A stretch of 64,000 bases of DNA. Source: JAXGXJ01 sp963829545. GTDB lineage: Bacteria > Actinomycetota > Thermoleophilia > RBG-16-64-13. Positions within the stretch are counted from its first letter, which is position 1. Each line of letters opens with the position of its first letter. Positions 8,209 to 16,480 of this stretch are shown here, in pieces. The notes beneath the pieces are model-generated. The model did not search any database. It was given only the letters and a program-made list of their open reading frames with translations, and was not told the DNA's origin. Location of the stretch: the NCBI GenBank assembly GCA_963829545.1, contig CAWHIX010000008.1, positions 1-64,000 of the forward strand. The letters run 5' to 3'. A program made the translations under genes and the position numbers.

Positions 8209-9189
8209 GTGGTCAGACCGCTGGTCTCACATCCGCTGGCGTTCTTGGTCGTGCTGGTGTGTGTGCTGCTTTCGGTTGCCGCGGTAGTAGGGGCCTGCGG
8301 CTCGACGGCCACCGGCGTTGAGACTTACACCGACCCCGCTTACGGCTACAGCTTCGACTATCCGGCCGATTGGAAGCTGAAGATATACGAGGTCACCGCT
8401 GAGACTATCCCTGACAGCGGCGGGGCGCTTGCCTGGGGCGGCAAGGTGAGCGATGTCGGCGTGCTCGACCACGACGGTGCTGTGGCAGCGGACATGTACA
8501 TGGATTTGGCCGAGGTGAGGGCGTTCTACATGGGCCAGCCCATCGACGAATCCGACATGTCCAGCCTGAAGAGTCAGATCGAATCGGCCGACATCACCTG
8601 GGGCACTGGGGTGACCGACGTGAAGACAGTGGAGGCTTTGACCGAGACCAATATAGGCGGGATGAGCGGCTTCAGGAAGACCCACAGCTTCGTCAAGGAC
8701 GGCGTCCCGTTTGTCACCACTCTGTACTTCTTGTTCTCTGGCCCTATGGAGTACCACGTGCAAACGCAGGCGGCAGAGGAGAACTGGAGTGCGAATCAGC
8801 CCGTCTTTGACGCTCTTCTCGCCAGCTTCAAGCCCGGCGGGGTCACCATGGCTGCAAGTACAACAACCCCTATGGTGACCAACTCGACGAGTGCAACTAC
8901 GTCTGGGCTATCCGAACTGCCCGAACCGCAAGAGGGAGAACGTAGGATCGCCGTCATGGGGCCGGTGGTCACCACTGCCGAGACTGGGGGTCAGTTCGGG
9001 TTGACGGACGCCAAATCCACGGCTACGGTGACGTTCGAGGACGGCAGCACCGCGGAGGTCGACGCCAGCATCCCTGAAGGCGCGACGAGCGAGGAAACTC
9101 TCGCCTGGACCTTGGCCAAGACGCGGGATAAGAGCGACGTGGCCGTGGAGTTTCGCGACGGCAAATGGGTGCTGGTCGCCATATACTAG
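8209..9189 (+). CDS. Secreted lipoprotein with PsbP/DUF1795-like domain
   Basis: 326 residues. A lipoprotein signal ends VAAVVGAC with the lipidated Cys at position 30. The mature part starts with YTDPAYGYSFDYPADWKL, the hallmark opening of PsbP-like lipoproteins that are anchored outside the membrane. A Thr/Ser-rich linker (MAASTTTPMVTNSTSATTSG) leads to a second small beta domain of about 90 residues ending FRDGKWVLVAIY. The frame is open upstream, but GTG 8209 has AGGAG at 8200-8204 and gives a proper signal peptide. GTG 8158 is the alternative. It lies 19 bases before the SLH gene, so they probably form one operon. Confidence 0.7.
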   Translation: MVRPLVSHPLAFLVVLVCVLLSVAAVVGACGSTATGVETYTDPAYGYSFDYPADWKLKIYEVTAETIPDSGGALAWGGKVSDVGVLDHDGAVAADMYMDLAEVRAFYMGQPIDESDMSSLKSQIESADITWGTGVTDVKTVEALTETNIGGMSGFRKTHSFVKDGVPFVTTLYFLFSGPMEYHVQTQAAEENWSANQPVFDALLASFKPGGVTMAASTTTPMVTNSTSATTSGLSELPEPQEGERRIAVMGPVVTTAETGGQFGLTDAKSTATVTFEDGSTAEVDASIPEGATSEETLAWTLAKTRDKSDVAVEFRDGKWVLVAIY

Positions 9190-9208
9190 GGCCGCGAAGG
9201 GGGCAGTC

Positions 9209-10654
9209 ATGCGACGTTGTGTCTTGCTTGTTGCTCTGGTGTTCGCTTTCTCCCTGTTCTGCACCGTCGGCCCCGCTCAGGCGGCGTCCGACGACGACAT
9301 CCCCGGTGACCCGCTGGCGCTGGCCAGCGCTGTGTCCCAGAGTGTCAGTTCGGGAGATGTGAACGATGTCTATGCAGTAACCCTGACTGCCGGGCAGGAA
9401 GTCCACATCCGCTGTGACCCCGGGACCACGAGCGGGCCGAAGGGCTCCCTCTACCTGCTTGTCCCGGGGGCTTCTTCTATCACCGACTCAGCCGACGACT
9501 GGGAGATAGGCTATACGCTCAGCGGGGGCAGTTTCATCCGCTTCTGGGCCGACTACGACTACATCCCGGCCAAATCCGGCACCTACTATCTGTGGGTCGA
9601 GTGGGAGGCGGGAACCCTCAACTACCAGCTTTCGGTCACCCGGACGGCTCGGGCGCCACTGGCCATGGCCGCGGACAGCGATGATATCCCCGGCACGGCC
9701 ATCGGTGTGGGCACGGTGACGGGGGTGGTTTCCTCCAAGGCCGATGCGGACGACCTCTACGCGGTTGGTCTGACCGCTGGCCAACCGGTGACCATCCGCC
9801 TCCTACCGCTCACCCCATACAACAACAGCGGCTCCTCTCTCGCCTACCTCAGTCTGCTCGACCCCAGCACGCCCTCGATCTCGAAATACTACAATCACCA
9901 ACTGGGTGAGCGCGTGATGGCCAAGAACAACAAGGATGCAGCCTCACGGGAAGCCGCCGAGATCCAGTACACGCCCACTCAAACCGGCACCTATTACATC
10001 TGGGTGGAGCCGAATCCGTACGGTTACAACTTCGCCTACTGGCTGGAGGTGTCCGGTGGTGGTTCGCCGGAACCTCCGGACGGCTTCCCCGACGTACCTG
10101 CCTCCCACCCGTACCGCGAGGCCATCGCCGACCTTGACTCCCGCGGCATCATCAGCGGCAAGACCGACGGCAAGTTCTGGCCCGATGCTGAGGTGACGCG
10201 GCAGCAGTTCGCCAAGATGATCGTGGGCACGCTCGGCATCCCTCCCAACACTTCCACCGCAACTCGTTTCACTGATCTCGGGTCTCCCGATGCCGCCGGC
10301 TATCCCCACGTCTATGTGCAGGCCGCCTATGACAACGGCATAACCACTGGGATCAACCTGGCCCAGACCCTGTTCGCTCCCACGAACCCCATCCACCGCG
10401 ACCAGATGGTGAGCATGATCGTACGGGGAGCCAAGAGTACCCTCCCCGGCACACTTGAGAATCCCCCGACGGGGACCCCGTCCGTGTTCGCGGGAGTCGG
10501 CGAACCGCATGGAACGAACCTGCGTATTGCGGAGTACAACGGCTTGCTCGATGGCCTCGTCGGCATGGGCTCTGGGTGGAACGTCTATGCCAACGCCACG
10601 CGTGGCGAAGTGGCCCAGGTGCTGTGGAAGCTACTTTCGAAAATGGGGGGTTAA
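9209..10654 (+). CDS. S-layer homology (SLH) domain protein
   Basis: 481 residues. A signal peptide is cleaved after A25 (VGPAQA). Two beta-rich modules resembling bacterial pre-peptidase (PPC-type) domains occupy about 27-145 and 155-285. Both open with a DDIPG motif and include LTAGQ and SGTYYLWVE or TGTYYIWVE. Three SLH repeats follow (about 292-475), the first reading FPDVPASHPYREAIADLDSR then GKFWPDAEVTRQQFAKM. SLH repeats bind pyruvylated secondary cell-wall polymer, so the protein is probably displayed on the cell wall. It has no catalytic domain. A good terminator follows at 10795. Confidence 0.85.
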   Translation: MRRCVLLVALVFAFSLFCTVGPAQAASDDDIPGDPLALASAVSQSVSSGDVNDVYAVTLTAGQEVHIRCDPGTTSGPKGSLYLLVPGASSITDSADDWEIGYTLSGGSFIRFWADYDYIPAKSGTYYLWVEWEAGTLNYQLSVTRTARAPLAMAADSDDIPGTAIGVGTVTGVVSSKADADDLYAVGLTAGQPVTIRLLPLTPYNNSGSSLAYLSLLDPSTPSISKYYNHQLGERVMAKNNKDAASREAAEIQYTPTQTGTYYIWVEPNPYGYNFAYWLEVSGGGSPEPPDGFPDVPASHPYREAIADLDSRGIISGKTDGKFWPDAEVTRQQFAKMIVGTLGIPPNTSTATRFTDLGSPDAAGYPHVYVQAAYDNGITTGINLAQTLFAPTNPIHRDQMVSMIVRGAKSTLPGTLENPPTGTPSVFAGVGEPHGTNLRIAEYNGLLDGLVGMGSGWNVYANATRGEVAQVLWKLLSKMGG

Positions 10655-10726
10655 GGGCAGGAGCAGGCCGGACCCCCGCGTCGCTTCGTGAATTCTCTTT
10701 GCTCGACCCCCAAAGGATGGCTACAC

Positions 10727-10786
10727 CAGGACCAGCCGAAACTGCCCGGGGAGTCGTGCGCTTAATCCAGTTCGGGCCTCCGCTAC
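10727..10786 (+). repeat. 60-bp dispersed repeat, copy B
   Basis: Differs from copy A (2761) at five positions. With copy C (14576) it also shares eight further bases on the left, GGCTACAC (10719-10726). It lies between the SLH stop and its terminator. It is the only recognisable element in the long gap 10655-11275 apart from the terminator, a short tandem duplication and the next promoter. Confidence 0.85.
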
Positions 10787-10794
10787 CATCAAAA

Positions 10795-10817
10795 GGCCCG
10801 GATTACCGGGTCTTTTT
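10795..10817 (+). terminator. Rho-independent terminator of the SLH gene
   Basis: GGCCCGG (10795-10801) pairs with CCGGGTC (10806-10812) around ATTA and is followed by five T (10813-10817). Confidence 0.8.
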
Positions 10818-10870
10818 CATTGCGGCTTGCCAGGTCCGCTCGGCCAAGAATCGCCGATCTGCAAACATTC

Positions 10871-10896
10871 TGCAAACGGACACTGCAAACGGACAC
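10871..10896 (+). repeat. 13-bp perfect tandem duplication
   Basis: TGCAAACGGACAC occurs twice in direct succession (10871-10883 and 10884-10896). No function is evident. It looks like replication slippage in an intergenic region. Confidence 0.8.
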
Positions 10897-11111
10897 TGTG
10901 TGGTCCTGCGCCATCGTCGGATGGTGGGTCGTGCGGACCCCAAGAGAACCATGGGCCGCATGGTCATGGCGCGGGTCCTCTCGGGGAGCCCGGGCGACCC
11001 CACAACCTGTTCTTCAAGGGGCAGATGGCTGCGCGCCGTATGCTGTTTCTGCATCGGGCTCAACGATTTGAGTCTCTATTGAATCTAGGTGGTTCAGTGC
11101 ATCGTTGTAGA

Positions 11112-11139
11112 TTGACGCGGAGTAGAGCCGACCTATACT
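11112..11139 (+). promoter_or_regulatory. Promoter of the 255-residue secreted protein
   Basis: TTGACG (11112-11117), 16 nt spacer, TATACT (11134-11139). It has the same spacing and -10 box as 8089-8116. The untranslated leader would be about 130 nt. Confidence 0.65.
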
Positions 11140-11275
11140 GAATCCATACGGGGAGTGGATGTCCCTCCCCACACATAGCTCGGACGGGCCGCCGACACGG
11201 GGCCTTGCACGAGACCCTACCCGCGCATCGCTTCGTGCGGACACCAATCCTGCCCGAGGAGGAGGTGCGCGTCTT

Positions 11276-12043
11276 ATGAAAGCCAAGAGAGTCTTGTTGA
11301 TCTTGCTGGTGTGCGCCGTTGCCGTCTTGTGCGTCAGCGCGACCGCGTATGCCAAGTCGGCGGACACGCCGATCAGTTGGGTGAAGGGTGGTTTCAACTC
11401 GCACAATCTCCTGCTTCACAACCCCGATCCCGATATCCCGGACTACCACGGCGGGATGGTGGTGAACGTACAACTGAAGAACGGCACTCTCCAAGGGGAC
11501 CTGGTACTTAAGGATCTTCGTGCATATGACCCCGTCACGGGACTGCGGTACCACGATCTGATCAAGGTCAATACCTTTATTGATCCCCCAATCGATGATT
11601 TCGGATTGCTCTTTGACCCCCCGATCCCTGATTACGACTGGCCTGGTTGGGGTCTTGAGCGGGCAGACTTCTGGCATGGGGCCGACTATGTGTGGCCAGC
11701 AGAGCTGAGTTTCATGGGAACGCCGAAGTATTATCAGGAATACACGTATGCTGGCGCGGAGATAGCCGACTTCGTGGCATACATACCGTTTGCCCCAACG
11801 CTTGACGCGCCGGTACCGAGCGTTGCCGCGAGGTTTGTGTTCATCGACTTCGGTGAACCGGGACGAAACGACCTGATGCAGTACTACCTCTACGTGCCCA
11901 TTGCCCCCGGTTGGCTGGAGTGGATACCGTACAACATGGCCGATGACGCGTTCTATGAAGACCATCCGGACTTCCTGCCTGGTGATCCGATCCCTGTTAC
12001 CAACGGCAACATCCAGGTTCACGTAGGGGCGACCGACGGCTAG
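11276..12043 (+). CDS. Secreted protein of unknown function
   Basis: 255 residues starting at ATG 11276, ten bases after a GAGGAGGAGG ribosome site. The signal peptide (MKAKRVLLILLVCAVAVLCV, cleaved after ATAYA) is clear. The mature protein is rich in Asp, Pro, Tyr and Trp (PDPDIPDYHGGMVVNVQLKN, LLFDPPIPDYDWPGW) and is predicted all-beta. I recognise no family. It is expressed as a single gene between its own promoter (11112) and a strong terminator (12109). Confidence 0.75.
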   Translation: MKAKRVLLILLVCAVAVLCVSATAYAKSADTPISWVKGGFNSHNLLLHNPDPDIPDYHGGMVVNVQLKNGTLQGDLVLKDLRAYDPVTGLRYHDLIKVNTFIDPPIDDFGLLFDPPIPDYDWPGWGLERADFWHGADYVWPAELSFMGTPKYYQEYTYAGAEIADFVAYIPFAPTLDAPVPSVAARFVFIDFGEPGRNDLMQYYLYVPIAPGWLEWIPYNMADDAFYEDHPDFLPGDPIPVTNGNIQVHVGATDG

Positions 12044-12108
12044 CTCGTGGCATGTGTGTACCCAGTGCTTCGTGGGCGCATCACGGCATAGAGAGAACAG
12101 AGAAGACT

Positions 12109-12135
12109 ACGGAGGTCCTTCGGGGCCTCCGTTCT
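12109..12135 (+). terminator. Terminator after the secreted protein gene
   Basis: ACGGAGGTCC (12109-12118), TTCG tetraloop, GGGCCTCCGT (12123-12132), then TTC. A ten-pair stem with one G-U pair and a short T run. Confidence 0.7.
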
Positions 12136-12218
12136 AGTGCTTAATCCTGCCCCCCGATTGGCTGCCACCAAGCTCCGCCTGCGGGGGCTCCCATCCCGAA
12201 TCTACTCTTGATTATTCC

Positions 12219-12737
12219 TTGCTTCTTTCTTCCAAGAAACCACTCTTCCTGGTCGCGTTCGTCTTGCTCGTGGTCGTGCTTGTGCTGGGCATCACCGGAC
12301 TGGCCGTGGCCGCTCCGGCGACGGCCGTCAAGGGGACCTGCGAGTTCGTTGACTATTTCTTCAACTGGGAGGGCATGGTCGTCGACCCCGTGTCCGGCGA
12401 CTGGGTGATGGAAGAAAACTGGGTGCTGTACGAAATGCAGGGAGACCTGGAAGGCACGTACCTGGAGGAAGTCACCTACTACGGGAACATGAAGTCTCCT
12501 GTTCACTGGAGTGAAGGGATGGCCACCTTCGCGGGGACGCTCAAAGGAGACCCTGGATTCAGTTGGTCTGCTCGGTTATACGGCGTCACGAAGATGGACC
12601 CGGACTACGATTTCGCGGGATAGAGCAATTACAGAGACACTCTCACCTCGGGCATGACGGGGCAGATAACCTTCCACAATAGACTTGATTACGGGGACGG
12701 CCGCGACTACCACGTCTACACAGGCGAACTCAAGTAG
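12219..12737 (+). pseudogene. Small secreted protein interrupted by an in-frame TAG
   Basis: From TTG 12219 (no clear ribosome site) the product has a hydrophobic signal segment (LFLVAFVLLVVVLVLGITGL, cleaved near AVAAPA) and a beta-rich domain (GTCEFVDYFFNWEGMVVD, LYEMQGDLEGTYLEEVTYYG). TAG at 12621-12623 interrupts it. The same frame then continues sensibly for 37 codons (SNYRDTLTSGMTGQITFHNR, DYHVYTGELK) to a second TAG at 12735. A point mutation or base-call error is the simplest reading. The family is unknown. The style resembles the preceding secreted protein. Confidence 0.6.
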
Positions 12738-12826
12738 GGCTAGACGGGACGCCGCGTGCGCGGTGCATCTTGCTCTCCTCCCCGACCTGGTGACGCATGG
12801 CAGACGCCGAAGACCCGGACAGGTCC

Positions 12827-13681
12827 CTAGATCACCCAACTGGCCGTGTATTCCCAGCCGGCAGCGGTGTTCTCGGGAAGGGGCCGGTCAGTCACCCAAT
12901 GTCCCTCGACGCCCGCCTCGCGGGCCGCCAGTTCGAAATGACACATGGCGATGCCCATATCTACACGCTGCAGGTCGGCCGTCTTGATCAGTGAGGTGAG
13001 CGGACCCTTGCCGTAGCCCCTGGTGCGGGCCAGGTAGAAGTGCCAGGCTCCGTCCTTGCGGATCAGGCGCCAGGGCTGCTTGTTGGACGCAGAGGGAGCC
13101 CATCTGACGGCCTCGAGGATAGCGGCCAGTTCGCCGTCCGCGGCGGGGTCCAGGGGCGTTGCCGGTTTCTCATCAAAGAACAGCTTCTCCGGCGGCAGCC
13201 GGCGCTCGCTCCCCGCTCCGCGCCTGAGCCAGTGTCTCCTGCTGGTCTCCGTGGGATAGCCTGTGGCGATGACGGCGGGGACCACCTCATCCGGCCGGGC
13301 GTCGATCTTGCGGGCGAAGGAACTCTTGGTGAACGTGCCGCCGAGCCAGCAGGTGCCCAGTCCCAGGTCGGTCGCCTCCAGGACCGCACGTTCCAGCAGG
13401 TAGCCGTAGTCCTCCATGTCGAGGGGGCCGCGTTTGACCGCTCCGAGGAGGAAACCGGTGGCTCCTTTGATGAAGCCGTACGTCCCCAAGCCCTTGAGGG
13501 CGGCGCGGTCGTCCGGGGTGCTGGCCAAGAGAGCAGGACGGCAACGGTTGCCGAAAGGGCCGGCGTCAAGCGAGGCAAGCGCGGCGGCAAGGGCGGCCCG
13601 CTCGGCATCGCCGATGGGGCGTTCGATGTAGTCCCGGCAGGAGTACCTATGCTTGATCAGTTCACGGACGGAGTTCTTCAC
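12827..13681 (-). CDS. Nitroreductase-family flavoprotein (TM1586-type)
   Basis: 284 residues from ATG 13681. The N-terminal half has VRELIKHRYSCRDYIERPI, the Arg-Ser/Cys-x-Arg motif that binds FMN phosphate in nitroreductases. GLGTCWLGGTF and VPAVIATGYP in the middle are also typical. The C-terminal half holds a second such module with VRWAPSASNKQPWRLI. This tandem layout within one chain of about 280 residues is that of the putative TM1586-like nitroreductases, which bind FMN and use NAD(P)H. The physiological substrate is unknown. Confidence 0.8.
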   Translation of the reverse strand: MKNSVRELIKHRYSCRDYIERPIGDAERAALAAALASLDAGPFGNRCRPALLASTPDDRAALKGLGTYGFIKGATGFLLGAVKRGPLDMEDYGYLLERAVLEATDLGLGTCWLGGTFTKSSFARKIDARPDEVVPAVIATGYPTETSRRHWLRRGAGSERRLPPEKLFFDEKPATPLDPAADGELAAILEAVRWAPSASNKQPWRLIRKDGAWHFYLARTRGYGKGPLTSLIKTADLQRVDMGIAMCHFELAAREAGVEGHWVTDRPLPENTAAGWEYTASWVI

Positions 13682-13902
13682 GGCTCACTCCCACCTGGTC
13701 TTCGGTCGGACTCGCACAGCGGCTCAGTATGGCCTACCGCCTGAACAGCGGCAAGAACCCCCGCTTGGCGGGCGGACGTCCGCGGAGTAGGTCGTGCAGA
13801 AGCGTCGAGGCCCGCCGGTCCCGTCCCCACCATGCCTTCGGGCTGTATGCTGGGGTTGTTGTCATCGAATCGACACGGTGCCCGCTAACCCGAAGGACGA
13901 CC

Positions 13903-14471
13903 ATGGACAAGATCGATCTCGGCTCCCAAGGTTTCCTCTATCCCATGCCGATGACTCTCGTCGGCGCCGACTCTCCGCGGGGCCGAACTTCCTTGCGGCA
14001 GCATGGGTGACCCGTTGCCAGCCCAACCCGCCTCGTCTCGTGGCGGCTCTAGGCAAAGCTCACGCCACCAACGCGGGCATTCGCGAGCACGGGGAGTTCA
14101 GCGTCTGCATCCCCAGCGCAGACCAAGTGGCGGTGACCGACTGGTGTGGTCTCCGTTCGGCGAGTCGGGGCGTGGACAAGGCCTCCCCGTTCACCCTTTT
14201 CCGCGGGTCCCTGGAGCATGCGCCCATGATCGCCGAGTGCCCGCTCTGCCTGGAATGCCGCCTCTATCAGACGGTCGACCTCGGATCTCACGAGTTGTTC
14301 GTGGCTGATATCGTCGGCACCTGGACGGAGGAACGCTTTCTGTTGCCGGACGGGAAGCCCGACCTCGCGCAACTACGCCCCTTCGTGCTGACCATGCCCG
14401 ACAACCACTACTGGGCCGTGGGGGAGCGGATAGCGGACGCATGGAGTGTGGGACGGGGATACGGGGCTTAG
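13903..14471 (+). pseudogene. Flavin reductase-like (FMN-binding split barrel) protein, frameshifted
   Basis: ATG 13903 begins MDKIDLGSQGFLYPMPMTLV. After GAD the frame changes at about 13970-13985 and continues NFLAAAWVTRCQPNPPRLVA, then ATNAGIREHGEFSVCIPS. The last two are the standard strand-helix pattern of the flavin reductase / HpaC-like split barrel that binds FMN. It ends at 14471, giving about 189 residues, a normal length. One base indel in a G/C-rich stretch explains the break. It probably supplies reduced flavin or handles flavin for neighbouring oxidoreductases. Confidence 0.75.
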
Positions 14472-14575
14472 CAGGCTGCTGATTACAGAGCCGCCAATCC
14501 TGCCCCTATCCGTCCGCTCTGGGTCCGGTGACCTCCCTCTTCTGCACGCATGTCTCGGGCCGCCCTCGGCTACAC

Positions 14576-14634
14576 AAGGACCAGCCGAAACCGCTTGGGT
14601 AGTCTGCGCCTAATTCAGTTCAGGCCCCCGCTAT
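14576..14634 (+). repeat. 60-bp dispersed repeat, copy C
   Basis: The most diverged of the three copies, with one base deleted. It is preceded by the same GGCTACAC as copy B and lies 40 bases before the esterase gene. Here the right end reads CTATAGTAGG, which could provide a -10 box absent from the other copies. Confidence 0.75.
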
Positions 14635-14674
14635 AGTAGGCATCGCCGCTCGGGGAGCGCGTCCGGCCGACGCG

Positions 14675-15774
14675 ATGACGACCGCCACCCTGAGACCGGG
14701 GGCGCAGCCCTCAGAAAGTGAGCCGATGTTTGTGAGCCACGACCCGATCGCATCACTGGACCCTGAGCTCAGGGAGCCCGTCAGGGAGATGATGGGCGAG
14801 TTCGTAGTCCTCGACGACATACCGGCAGCTCGTCTCGCCATGAAGTGCTTGATGGAGGCGAAGGAGGCCGCGACCTCCGTTCTGGACCAGGTCGAGGTAG
14901 AAGAACGGAGTGCGCCGGGCCCCGAAGGCGCGCCCGACGTGACCCTGACGATCATCAGGCCCAAGGATCGCGAGCGGCTGTTGCCGGCTCTGCTCTGGAT
15001 GCACGGCGGGGGCTACGTAATGGGGTGCGCCGCCGAGGACGAAGCGGCGTGCGCCCGAATGGCCGCGGAGGCGGACTGCGTCACTGTGGCCGTCGAGTAC
15101 CGCCTGGCCCCTGAGGACCCCTTCCCAGCGGCATTGGAGGACTGTTACGCCGCATTGCGATGGATGGTGATCGCTGCCGACGAACTGGGGATCGACCCTT
15201 CTCGTATCGCTATCGGCGGCGGTAGCGCCGGCGGCGGACTGGCGGCCGGCCTCGCGCTGCTGGCGCGCGACCGAGGAGAGATGGACGTGGTCTTTCAGCT
15301 TCTCATCTATCCCATGCTGGACGATGCGAACGTGGGACTCGCCGATGATCCCCGCCCAGACGCACTCTTCTGGACTCGGGCGAACAACCTTGTGGGTTGG
15401 CGTTCATACCTGGGGTGCGAGCCCGGGGGTGAGGATATCTCGTGTTACGCGTCAGCTCCCCGGGCGGCGGACCTCAAGGGGCTGCCCCCGGCATACATCA
15501 GCGTCGGCGACCTCGACTTGTTCGCGCAAGAGGACATCGCCTACGCCGGCAGGCTCATCCAGAGCCGGTGTTCCCACCGAGCTTCACGTCTACTCGGGAG
15601 GTTGTCACGGCTTCGACCTGATCGTGCCGCAAGCGGACATCTCCGCGAGATTCACCTCGGATATGCTGTGTGCTCTGAAACGGGCCCTGCACCCACCGGC
15701 GGACCGCACGGCGGAGCGGCAGGCGCCGGGGCTGTCGGTGCCGCACGAAGATACGAACCTGGAGGATACGAACA
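14675..15774 (+). pseudogene. Hormone-sensitive-lipase-like esterase, frameshifted near 15570
   Basis: An alpha/beta hydrolase of about 345 residues, family IV type. It shows the oxyanion motif HGGGYVMG, the nucleophile elbow GGGSAGGGLAAG, and the acid residue in YISVGDLDLFAQED. After a frame change near 15570 it shows the catalytic His in ELHVYSGGCHGFD. ATG 14675 is used; ATG 14726 is an alternative. The corrected frame has no stop before the SnoaL-like gene at 15775, so either a second indel hides the stop or the two are fused. It hydrolyses carboxylic esters of unknown identity. Confidence 0.75.
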
Positions 15775-16253
15775 TGGATGAATCCTTGGCAGAGAAGGTC
15801 CAGTGGTTGGTCGATCGAGCGCAGATCAGCGAGTTGCTCCACAGCTTCGCCCGTTCCCTGGACACGAAGGACGCGGCCGGCTACGTGAACAACTATGCCG
15901 ACGGTGGCGTCCTCGAACTACCCGATCCGACTTCCTCTACCGGAGAAGTCGTGACCATCTCACGCGACCAGATGATGGAGTTCGTGCAAAAGGGGTTGAT
16001 GGACTCGTACGGCGGGACTCACCACATGAGCAGCAACCACCAGATCACGGTCACGGGAGACACGGCGCTGTCGAGGTCGTACCTGCAGGCCGTGCACGTT
16101 CGCGAGAGCCCCTTCGATCATTGGGATGCCGGTGGCTGGTACGACTGCAGCTACGTGAGAACGCCCCAAGGGTGGAAGTTCACCAGCGTGAAACTGACCG
16201 CGGTGTGGATGGCGGGCAGGCCGGATGATGGCGTTACCGCGGAGTACACTTAA
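15775..16253 (+). CDS. SnoaL-like (NTF2-fold) protein
   Basis: 159 residues from ATG 15775, with GGAGG at 15762-15766. The order is a helix (QWLVDRAQISELLHSFARSL), DTKDAAGYVNNYADGGVLEL, THHMSSNHQITVTGD and VHVRESPFDHWDAGGWYDCS. This is the NTF2/SnoaL cone fold seen in isomerases, dehydratases and hydroxylating-dioxygenase-like small proteins. The His-His and Asp residues in the pocket suggest a catalytic role. The substrate is unknown. It is closely coupled to the esterase upstream. Confidence 0.75.
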
Positions 16254-16338
16254 GCCGTGGCCTGTCGGGCGGGGTCGGTCTGATCGCCCTGGACCTCGGT
16301 GAGCCGACGTCGGGTATGGACATTATGGGAGGTGCGTG

Positions 16339-16458
16339 ATGGTGAGGGCGAGTGAAGTGGAGGGCAAGGAACTGGGCAAGATCCAGGACTTCCGCTTCGA
16401 CGAGCGCACCGGGGCTTTTGTCGGACCGGAAGCAGAGTCGACCATCCAGAAGGCGTAA
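16339..16458 (+). CDS. Small 39-residue protein, PRC-barrel-like
   Basis: ATG 16339 is six bases after GGGAGG (16327-16332), the best ribosome site in this stretch. The product begins VRASEVEGKELGKIQDFRFD and continues ERTGAFVGPEAEST to TAA. The ASxxxGKxLGKIxDxxFDxxTG arrangement is like the first half of a PRC-barrel domain. It is much shorter than a full barrel. It lies 22 bases before the FAD oxidoreductase and may be a small partner or a leader peptide. Confidence 0.55.
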   Translation: MVRASEVEGKELGKIQDFRFDERTGAFVGPEAESTIQKA

Positions 16459-16480
16459 GGTCGTGGAGTCGCGACCGGGC

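Noticed and set aside
12621..12623. Pyrrolysine codon
   Set aside because: TAG is used as an ordinary stop elsewhere in the window, no pyl genes or corrinoid methyltransferase are here, and one substitution explains the case.
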